A stretch of DNA of 7,535 nucleotides from an uncultured Spirochaetales bacterium (GTDB lineage: Bacteria > UBP6 > UBA1177). Below the pieces are notes generated by a model. The model was not told the DNA's origin, ran no database searches, and saw nothing but the letters and a program-made list of their open reading frames with translations. Location of the stretch: NCBI GenBank assembly GCA_902780365.1, contig CACZFE010000098.1, positions 1 to 7,535 on the forward strand, in the 5' to 3' direction. This document shows positions 1 to 5,670 of this stretch, in pieces; position 1 is the stretch's first letter, and every line of letters begins with the position of its first letter. The position numbers and the translations under genes are program-made.

Positions 1-822
1 AAGGATTTTTTCGTAACTTTTCGTGTGGAGCTCGGTGAAACCTTCGCTGAACTCAAGTTCCTTGCCGTCAACCGTAATCGAGCGGTAGGTGCGTTTTCCG
101 GCCTCTTTCACAGCTTTCGGAAGCATGTTGTCGTTGATGCTGAGGAACCAGCGGACTCTTGCGCGCTGGAACTGCATGAATCCTGCCGCGACATCTTTTT
201 CCTGGACGTGAAGGATGTTTTTCTGGACGTATCCGAAAATCCACTGAAGCATATCGAAGAAGTGGATCCCGATGTTCGTCGCCATTCCGCCGGACTTGGA
301 GATATCGCCTTTCCACGAAACATCGTACCATCTGCCGCGGCTCGTGATGTATGTCAGATCGATGTCGTAGATCTTGTCTTTCGGACCTTCCTCGATCTTT
401 TGCTTAAGCTCCATGATCGTCGGATGAAGCCTGAGCTGGAGGATCGTGTTTACACGATGTCCGGTCTCATTTTCAATTATTTTCAAATTATCGACAGTCC
501 AGGGGTTGAGGACGAGAGGTTTCTCACAAATCGCGTCGGCATCGTTTCTGAGCGCTATCCTGATGTGGGCGTCGTGCAGATAGTTGGGCGAAGTTATGCT
601 GACGTAGTCGATCTTAGTCTCACGCCTTCTCAGTTTGTCAAGATGACGGTCGAAACGCTCGAATTCGGTAAAAAATTCGGCTTCAGGAAAGTATGAATCA
701 ATTATTCCGATGCTGTCGCACGGATCCATTATCGCGATCAGATTGTTTCCTGTATCTTTGATAGCACGCATATGTCTCGGCGCGATATATCCGGCTGCGC
801 CGATAAGAGCAAAATTTTTCAT
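1..822 (-). CDS. wbpB: UDP-N-acetylglucosaminuronate 3-dehydrogenase, WbpB/WlbA type (3' end missing)
   Basis: The reverse strand reads open from ATG at 822 to the window edge, giving 274 residues; the family is about 316, so roughly 40 C-terminal residues lie outside. The N-terminus MKNFALIGAAGYIAPRHM is a Rossmann dinucleotide-binding motif nearly identical to WbpB of the Gfo/Idh/MocA family. Other family marks are SPNYLHDAHI (79-88), CEKPL with the catalytic-type Lys101, LTYITSRG (156-163), and NIGIHFFDML with His187, close to the catalytic His of WlbA. FSEGFTELHT near the break is also WbpB-like. Known role: NAD-dependent oxidation of C3 of UDP-GlcNAcA in the cytoplasm, before an aminotransferase (WbpE) and acetyltransferase (WbpD), toward UDP-diNAc-mannuronic or glucuronic acids for O-antigen or other surface glycans. 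Those partners are not in the window and may lie downstream, beyond the left edge. A CTGGAG Shine-Dalgarno (829-834) sits 6 bases before the ATG. Family assignment is firm; the exact product stereochemistry is not readable here. Confidence 0.93.
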   Translation of the reverse strand, partial: MKNFALIGAAGYIAPRHMRAIKDTGNNLIAIMDPCDSIGIIDSYFPEAEFFTEFERFDRHLDKLRRRETKIDYVSITSPNYLHDAHIRIALRNDADAICEKPLVLNPWTVDNLKIIENETGHRVNTILQLRLHPTIMELKQKIEEGPKDKIYDIDLTYITSRGRWYDVSWKGDISKSGGMATNIGIHFFDMLQWIFGYVQKNILHVQEKDVAAGFMQFQRARVRWFLSINDNMLPKAVKEAGKRTYRSITVDGKELEFSEGFTELHTKSYEKIL

Positions 823-861
823 TCCGTTCTCCAGTTAAGACAATAAAACAAAAAACGCGGT

Positions 862-890
862 ATTTTAGCAGGATTTTGAAAATTTGGAAT
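862..890 (-). promoter_or_regulatory. Predicted promoter of the wbpB-type gene
   Basis: On the reverse strand there is TGC followed by TAAAAT (862-867), an extended -10 element matching TATAAT at five of six bases. A weak -35 (ATTCCA, 885-890) lies 17 bases upstream. Transcription would start near 855 and give a leader of about 33 bases ending in the CTGGAG ribosome site. An extended -10 commonly compensates for a poor -35. Called by eye only. Confidence 0.45.
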
Positions 891-955
891 AATTTTTAAA
901 ATTAAGGTGTTGAAAAGTATAAATCGCCGGATGAAGGGGATTTTGCGGTGAATAT

Positions 956-983
956 TTGCTTTTTACACATAAAAACATATAAT
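956..983 (+). promoter_or_regulatory. Predicted promoter of the thioredoxin-fold lipoprotein gene
   Basis: A perfect TATAAT (978-983) is preceded after 16 bases by a weak -35 TTGCTT (956-961). The start would fall near 990, leaving a T-rich leader of about 48 bases before the TTG start at 1038. A second candidate lies upstream: TTTAAA (895-900), 17 bases, TATAAA (918-923). Either is consistent with the TTG start; the first would exclude translation from the further upstream GTG at 948. Called by eye only. Confidence 0.5.
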
Positions 984-1025
984 ATTCGGCGTTTTTTTGT
1001 TTATTGTTTTTTTGATAACCTATTG

Positions 1026-1033
1026 AAGGAGGT
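1026..1033 (+). promoter_or_regulatory. Strong Shine-Dalgarno that fixes a TTG start
   Basis: AAGGAGGT is a full match to the anti-Shine-Dalgarno and ends 4 bases before TTG at 1038. Translation from this TTG yields a clean lipoprotein signal peptide. The longer reading from GTG at 948 would add 30 residues rich in Phe, Arg and Cys that do not resemble a leader, and would place the ribosome site inside the gene. Confidence 0.85.
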
Positions 1034-1037
1034 ATTC

Positions 1038-2609
1038 TTGAAAAAATTATTGATCCTTGCTTCGGTTTTCGCTCTTTGCATCAGCATGGCGGTTTCATGC
1101 GGCAACAAAGAACCTGAAGCAAAAGAGAAAGTTAAACTTTCTTTCCATGTTATGAGTAAGTGTCCCTACGGTGTTCAGGTAATGAACGCTGTAAAACCGA
1201 CACTCGAAAAACTCGGCAACGCTGTCGATTTCGAACTCAACTACATCGCATCCGAAAAGGACGGCAACTGGATGCCTATGCACGGCGAGACAGAGCGTAA
1301 AGGCGACAAACTCTTCCTCTGCGCTAAAAAACACATGCCGAAAGACTACATGAACCTCATCGTCTGCATGAACAAAGAATCGAGAAAGATCCCCGACAAC
1401 TTCGAAGACTGCGCTAAAGAGCTCAACCTCAACATAGCTAAAGTCAACGCATGCAAAGACGGCGACGAAGGCGAGCAGATCCTTCTTGAGAGCTACAAGT
1501 TCTCGAAATCGAAAAACGCCAACGGTTCTCCGACGATCTTCCTTGCCGGCCAGCCCTACAGAGGCGGAAGAACTTCCAACGACTTCCTCAGAGCTGTCTG
1601 CAACGAATACAAGACCGCAAAACCCGAAGTCTGCAACTCGATCCCGGAACCGGCGAAAGTAAAAGTAACCGTCATTTCCGACAAAAGATGCAAAGACTGC
1701 AGACCGGAAGGACTCGTAAACCAGCTTAAAGGAATGTTCCCCGGACTTATTCCGGAGATCATCGACTACTCCGATCCGAAAGCTCAGGAAGAATACAAGA
1801 AATTTGCTGAAGCAGGTTTCAAGACCCTTCCTATCATCGCTTTCGAAGAAGCAGTTGAAAAGACCGAAGAATACCAGAAGATCGCACGCTGGGCTGTAAA
1901 AGGCGGCGGCGCAGTCCTTCTCAGAGTCGGCGCAAAATTCGACCCGACCAAAGAGATCTGCGACAACGGGATCGACGACACCAATAACGGCAAAGTTGAC
2001 TGTGCTGACGACGACTGCAAAGAAGAGATGGTCTGCAGAAAAGAGATTCCGGCAAGAGTTGACCTTTTCGTTATGAGCCAGTGCCCCTACGGCGTTATGG
2101 CGCTCAACGCAATGAAGGAAGTTTTCGAAGCTTTCAAAGGCGACAAACTCGACTTCCACGTAAACTACATCGCAAACGAGACCGAACCCGGCAAATTCCA
2201 GGCACTTCACGGCCAGGGCGAAGTTGACGAAAACATCCGTGAACTCTGCGCTATCAAACACTACCCGAAAGACTATATGGATTACATCTGGTGCCGCAAC
2301 GAGAACATCAGAAGCACCGACTGGCAGAAATGCGCAACCGGCAAAATCAAAGCTGACGTCATCGAAAAATGTTTCAACGGCGGCGAAGGTGTAAAACTTC
2401 ACAGCGAAAACATCAAGATCGGAAACGCTATCGGCATCGGCGGCAGCCCAACATGGCTCATTAACAACAAGTACCAGGGCGGCGGCGTTGCTGCAAACGA
2501 CATCCAGAGACAGATCTGCGCTCACAACCCGAACCTTAAAGGCTGTGCTGCTGACAAAGCGATCAAAGCCGGCGACAAACCTGCTCCTCAGGGCGGCTGC
2601 GGCGAATAA
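1038..2609 (+). CDS. Predicted lipoprotein with two GILT/DsbA-like domains around a glutaredoxin-like domain
   Basis: 523 residues from the TTG start. Residues 1-20 are KKLL plus a hydrophobic core, ending AVS before Cys21: a lipoprotein signal peptide with a slightly atypical lipobox (Ala at -3). Domain A (about 31-190) and domain C (about 339-495) are homologous: each has a beta strand, MS[KQ]CPYGV (Cys42, Cys349), a HGxxE motif (82-85, 391-395), a regularly spaced Cys series (95, 110, 125, 139, 188; and 404, 419, 432, 445, 494) and a cis-Pro loop GSPT (163-166, 469-472). The HG..E motif plus later Cys spacing and DEGEQILL resemble the GILT thiol reductase family in the thioredoxin fold, but the usual second active-site Cys is Gly in both. 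Domain B (about 205-300) has CKDC (218-221) and a TLP cis-Pro (263-265), like glutaredoxin or thioredoxin. A Cys/Asp/Asn-rich motif at 308-327 links B to C. Inferred role: thiol-disulfide chemistry or metal handling on the envelope, extracytoplasmic side. The gene favours C-ending codons for Phe, Asn, Asp and Ile and has a strong ribosome site, suggesting high expression. It is monocistronic. The function is not known. Confidence 0.85.
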   Translation: MKKLLILASVFALCISMAVSCGNKEPEAKEKVKLSFHVMSKCPYGVQVMNAVKPTLEKLGNAVDFELNYIASEKDGNWMPMHGETERKGDKLFLCAKKHMPKDYMNLIVCMNKESRKIPDNFEDCAKELNLNIAKVNACKDGDEGEQILLESYKFSKSKNANGSPTIFLAGQPYRGGRTSNDFLRAVCNEYKTAKPEVCNSIPEPAKVKVTVISDKRCKDCRPEGLVNQLKGMFPGLIPEIIDYSDPKAQEEYKKFAEAGFKTLPIIAFEEAVEKTEEYQKIARWAVKGGGAVLLRVGAKFDPTKEICDNGIDDTNNGKVDCADDDCKEEMVCRKEIPARVDLFVMSQCPYGVMALNAMKEVFEAFKGDKLDFHVNYIANETEPGKFQALHGQGEVDENIRELCAIKHYPKDYMDYIWCRNENIRSTDWQKCATGKIKADVIEKCFNGGEGVKLHSENIKIGNAIGIGGSPTWLINNKYQGGGVAANDIQRQICAHNPNLKGCAADKAIKAGDKPAPQGGCGE

Positions 2610-2620
2610 TTCTCTTTGAC

Positions 2621-2652
2621 GCGCCGTCTGCATGGCGGCGCTTCGTTCTTTC
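2621..2652 (+). terminator. Terminator-like hairpin after the lipoprotein gene
   Basis: GCGCCGTC (2621-2628) pairs with GGCGGCGC (2634-2641) around the loop TGCAT, an 8-bp GC-rich stem with one G-T wobble. It is followed by the T-rich but interrupted tail TTCGTTCTTTCGATT. It begins 11 bases after the stop codon in the gap between two convergent genes. The tail is weaker than in a classical Rho-independent terminator; read on the other strand the stem has no T tract, so it best serves the plus-strand gene. Confidence 0.6.
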
Positions 2653-2662
2653 GATTAAAAAT

Positions 2663-2694
2663 CGTAACAGCGTGACGACGTGACGGCGTAACGT
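2663..2694. repeat. Four imperfect 8-bp tandem units
   Basis: CGTAACAG, CGTGACGA, CGTGACGG and CGTAACGT follow each other without spacing, sharing the core CGTRAC. The array fills the convergent gap and ends 8 bases before the trkH stop codon. It has no strong self-complementarity. I see no other copy in this window. It may be a fragment of an intergenic repeat family or chance. Confidence 0.55.
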
Positions 2695-2701
2695 TTCTTG
2701 A

Positions 2702-4153
2702 TTACTTTTTCCAGAATGCTCTTGTGAAGATGACCATGACGGTGAAGACTTCAAGACGGCCTATTATCATTGCAACTGAAAGGAACCACTTTACCCAGTC
2801 TTTGAAGAAGTGATAGTTTTCAACCGGGCCGATCCTTCCGAAACCGGGGCCAATGTTGCCGACAGTCGAAAGCGCCGCTGTGAACGAGGTCAGAACGCTG
2901 ACACCCGAAAGAGCGCAGATACACGCAGTGGTAAGAACGCATACGGCGTAAAGGAAAACGAATGCCGAAATCGAATAGATCATGTCCTTTTTGACAACGT
3001 TTCCGTCGATAAAAATCGTCATTATGGCTTTCGGATGGACAAGATACTTGAGTTCGTTTATGGCGAGCTTCATGAGCGTAACTATACGGATAATTTTGAC
3101 TCCGCCGCTCGTCGAACCGCTGCAAGCTCCCGAAAACATTAAAAGAAAAATGATATACTGCGCAAATGGCGGCCACTGTTTGTAATCGGCCGTCGCAAAA
3201 CCTGTCGTCGTCAGGATCGATGTGACCTGGAACATCGCCTGCCGGACAGAGCCGTGCAGAGAATAGAGTTTGTGATAATATAAATCGCAGGCAACAAAGA
3301 TGGAGCAGGCCGCGATAACTGCGAGATAAACCCTGAGTTCGGTATTTTTGAAAATCCGTTTCGTCCTTCCTGTGATGATTTTGTAGTGCAGGGTAAAACT
3401 CATGCCGGCAAGGATCATGAAAACGATGACGATCCACTCGATGAAAGCGGAATTATAGGCTCCGACAGAGGCGTTTCTCGGCGAGAATCCTCCCGTCGCG
3501 ATTGTCGAAAAGGCATGGTTGAATGCGTCAAAGTAAGGCATTCCGGCAAGATTGAGAAGCATCGCCTCAACAACCGTCAGTCCTACATAAATTCCCCAAA
3601 GCGTCTTCGCCGTCTCGCTTATTCTGGGAGATATTTTGTCAACTGTAGGACCTGGAGCTTCGGCTTTAAGGAGCTGCAGACCTCCGACACCCAGAAGAGG
3701 AAGAATCGCAACCGCGAGGACAACGATTCCCATACCGCCCAGCCAGTGAGTGAGACTGCGCCAGAAGAGCATCGACTTCGGCAAGACCTCGATATCGGTC
3801 AGAATCGTAGCTCCGGTCGTCGAAAATCCCGAAACAGTCTCGAAAAAAGCTTCGGAAAAATTCGGGATCGCCCCCGAAATATAGAAAGGAACGGCAGAAA
3901 CAAAAGAAATCGAAAACCAGCAGAGAACAACAAGAATAAAACTTTCCTTTACAGAGATTCTCTGTATCTGCCACCGGCGCGAGAAATAAAAAGCGACTGA
4001 ACACAATACCAGAACCGAAGCCATGACTTTTGCAAAAGCGGAAGAAGCCTCCGGCTCATGGTAAATAAGCCCGATCAAAGCCGGAAGAGACATCGCAAGT
4101 GCAACAAAAGCAACAATAAGAATTAAAGGTTTTAAAATATTACGGAAATTCAT
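2702..4153 (-). CDS. trkH: Trk potassium uptake system, membrane subunit TrkH
   Basis: 483 residues, the same length as typical TrkH. This is the potassium-conducting inner-membrane subunit of the SKT superfamily, built from four M1-P-M2 repeats. The four filter segments are visible: FSTTGATI (110-117), TIATGGFS (217-224), LTTTGFAT (314-321) and STVGNIGPG (429-437). Each has Gly at the key position, as expected for potassium rather than sodium selectivity. The glycine/serine-rich stretch FSGACSGSTSGG (340-351) is the intramembrane loop below the pore that acts as a gate, and GRLEVFT (465-471) with Arg466 matches the conserved Arg of the last helix implicated in gating. The C-terminus AFWKK is also typical. 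The start codon overlaps the trkA stop as ATGA, so the two are translationally coupled. No truncation or frameshift is seen. Confidence 0.96.
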   Translation of the reverse strand: MNFRNILKPLILIVAFVALAMSLPALIGLIYHEPEASSAFAKVMASVLVLCSVAFYFSRRWQIQRISVKESFILVVLCWFSISFVSAVPFYISGAIPNFSEAFFETVSGFSTTGATILTDIEVLPKSMLFWRSLTHWLGGMGIVVLAVAILPLLGVGGLQLLKAEAPGPTVDKISPRISETAKTLWGIYVGLTVVEAMLLNLAGMPYFDAFNHAFSTIATGGFSPRNASVGAYNSAFIEWIVIVFMILAGMSFTLHYKIITGRTKRIFKNTELRVYLAVIAACSIFVACDLYYHKLYSLHGSVRQAMFQVTSILTTTGFATADYKQWPPFAQYIIFLLMFSGACSGSTSGGVKIIRIVTLMKLAINELKYLVHPKAIMTIFIDGNVVKKDMIYSISAFVFLYAVCVLTTACICALSGVSVLTSFTAALSTVGNIGPGFGRIGPVENYHFFKDWVKWFLSVAMIIGRLEVFTVMVIFTRAFWKK

Positions 4154-5511
4154 AAGTCAGAAAAAATCATTTCAACTTTGGGAACATTCTGCTTTTTCAT
4201 AATTATAATAACACTGTCGCCCGATTTTATCTCGAAATCGCCGTTCGGGATCGACACTTCCTTATTTCTTGTTACAGCCGCAATAATCGAGTTTTCCGGC
4301 ATATCAAGTTCCTTTATCCGTTTTCCGCAGACGTTGCATTGCGGAGAAACAAGAATTTCCACAGCCTCAGCCTCACCGTCAAAAAGGGTGTGCAACGTTA
4401 TGATCTTGCCGCGTCTTATATACTTCAGGATCGCGTCGACCGTGCTTCTTTTCGGACTTACCGTAGCATCGACACCGAGTTTCTGAGCAATGGAAATGTA
4501 ACTTTCCTTGCTGACCGAAGCGACCGCTCTCTCGACACCGATGCTTTTGGCGTAGAGAGCCGAAAGAACGTTTAGCTCCTGATTTTCAGTGACAGTAACG
4601 ATAAGATCGACCTCATTCAGACGCTCTTCTTCAAAAATGGATTCGTTTCTCACATCTCCGTTTATGACAAGAACATTCGGATATCTTCTCGAAATCTCCT
4701 TTGCTTCCTCGTAGTCTTCCGAAAGAAGTTTGAGGTTTATCGGCATCATAGAAAGAGTGCGGAGAAGATTTCTTGCGATTTTTGTCGTTCCGACAATGAG
4801 GGCCGTCTCGATTTTCTTAATCTTTTTGCCTGTTTTGGCAAAAATATAATCCATCGTTTTCTCGTCTGCAACAATATATATTTCGTCACCTTCGCGGACG
4901 ACTGTGTTTCCTGACGGAATAAGGACAGAATCTCCGCGCCGGATCAAAGCAATGAGGAAAGGTTTGTTTATATCCTTTCTTATTTTTATGAGGTTTTTAT
5001 TTCTGAAAGCAGAATTTCTGTCGATAATTTCGTTTCTTACGGTGATATTGCTTCCTTCAAATGCCAGGACATCGCTCAATGCCCCCTGTTTTACGACTTC
5101 TGCGATATGGTTCGCAGCAGCCATTTCGGGCGAAATGATGTAGTCGGCCCCCAGAAACGGATTGCCCTGGAATTCGGCATGGGAATAGTCAAGGTTGCTG
5201 ACTCTCGCGATTTTTCTGAGTTTCAGCATCGATCCGTCAGCCGACGACGACGCAGCAATCGAACACGCTATGAGGTTGGTTTCGTCCTTGTTTGTAGCGG
5301 CGATGAAGTAGTCTCCGTCGGAAAGGTCAAGTTCCTGCATAGTCTGGCTGCGGTTGATCTCCTTGTTTAAAACCATGCAGTCGAGATTGCTTTCCAGAAA
5401 CTTTGCACGAATCGGATCGCGCTCTATAACAACAACGTCTTTTCCTTCTTTGACCAGATGTCTGGCAATATCGTAGCCGACAGCGCCGGCTCCGGCGACA
5501 ACAAATTTCAT
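4150..5511 (-). CDS. trkA: Trk potassium uptake system, cytoplasmic regulator TrkA
   Basis: 453 residues with the usual double RCK layout: RCK_N1 about 1-130, RCK_C1 about 145-225, RCK_N2 about 235-352, RCK_C2 about 368-453. The first Rossmann motif is intact (VVAGAGAVG, 4-12, with Glu30 at the end of the second strand), so it should bind NAD(H) or ATP/ADP like known TrkA. The second is degenerate: IVGTTKIA (239-246) replaces the usual GxGxxG. RCK_C2 has CNVC (392-395) where I would not expect a CxxC. TrkA forms a cytoplasmic ring under the TrkH dimer and gates it by nucleotide. I chose ATG at 5511 because the protein then begins MKFVVAGAGAVG, as the family does, and GGAGAT (5515-5520) lies just upstream; an ATG at 5544 would add 11 residues and sits within a few bases of the predicted -10. 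The gene precedes trkH in one operon with a 4-base overlap. Confidence 0.96.
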   Translation of the reverse strand: MKFVVAGAGAVGYDIARHLVKEGKDVVVIERDPIRAKFLESNLDCMVLNKEINRSQTMQELDLSDGDYFIAATNKDETNLIACSIAASSSADGSMLKLRKIARVSNLDYSHAEFQGNPFLGADYIISPEMAAANHIAEVVKQGALSDVLAFEGSNITVRNEIIDRNSAFRNKNLIKIRKDINKPFLIALIRRGDSVLIPSGNTVVREGDEIYIVADEKTMDYIFAKTGKKIKKIETALIVGTTKIARNLLRTLSMMPINLKLLSEDYEEAKEISRRYPNVLVINGDVRNESIFEEERLNEVDLIVTVTENQELNVLSALYAKSIGVERAVASVSKESYISIAQKLGVDATVSPKRSTVDAILKYIRRGKIITLHTLFDGEAEAVEILVSPQCNVCGKRIKELDMPENSIIAAVTRNKEVSIPNGDFEIKSGDSVIIIMKKQNVPKVEMIFSDL

Positions 5512-5543
5512 TAAATCTCCAAGAACATTGAAAAAAACCGCCA

Positions 5544-5571
5544 ATCTTACGATTTAAAGGCAAATTGTCAA
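5544..5571 (-). promoter_or_regulatory. Predicted promoter of the trkA-trkH operon
   Basis: On the reverse strand a perfect -35 TTGACA (5566-5571) is followed after 16 bases by TAAGAT (5544-5549), four of six matches to the -10. The start would fall near 5537, with a leader of about 26 bases carrying the GGAGAT ribosome site. The start codon at 5511 fits this promoter; the alternative ATG at 5544 does not. No operator or riboswitch fold is evident in so short a leader. Confidence 0.6.
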
Positions 5572-5616
5572 ATTTTGGTGTGAATAAAGATTTTCCTTTT
5601 AATATGATTAATTAGT

Positions 5617-5622
5617 GATAAT
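5617..5622 (+). promoter_or_regulatory. Possible -10 element of the cyclase gene
   Basis: GATAAT matches TATAAT at five of six bases within an AT-rich tract (5597-5627). No convincing -35 is found at 16-18 bases upstream, so the promoter may need an activator or be elsewhere in this 159-base divergent gap. The start would be near 5629, with a leader of about 40 bases leading to GGAGG (5661-5665), 5 bases before the ATG at 5671. Confidence 0.3.
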
Positions 5623-5670
5623 ATATTCAGGGTTTGTTATGTTTTTTGCATTTCGCAGGTGGAGGTTGAT

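Noticed and set aside
25..696. Open frame of 223 codons on the plus strand
   Set aside because: It is antisense to the wbpB-type gene, whose translation shows unambiguous family motifs along the whole stretch.
962..983. TTTACA (962-967) as -35 for the TATAAT at 978-983
   Set aside because: The spacing is only 10 bases, too short for sigma-70 type RNA polymerase; TTGCTT at 956-961 with 16 bases fits better.
1095..2633. Open frame of 512 codons on the minus strand, antisense to the lipoprotein gene
   Set aside because: The translation is a low-complexity mix of Val, Phe, Ala and Ser with no domain, and its openness follows from the strong codon bias of the plus-strand gene, which has clear homology, signal peptide and ribosome site.
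3386..4000. Open frame of 204 codons on the plus strand, and a 205-codon minus frame at 2820-3437
   Set aside because: Both lie inside trkH and give Arg/Ser/Asn-rich translations without recognisable domains.
5512..5544. Upstream ATG at 5544 as the trkA start
   Set aside because: It lies at the edge of the predicted -10 element, lacks a good ribosome site, and adds 11 residues before the conserved MKFVVAGAGAVG N-terminus.
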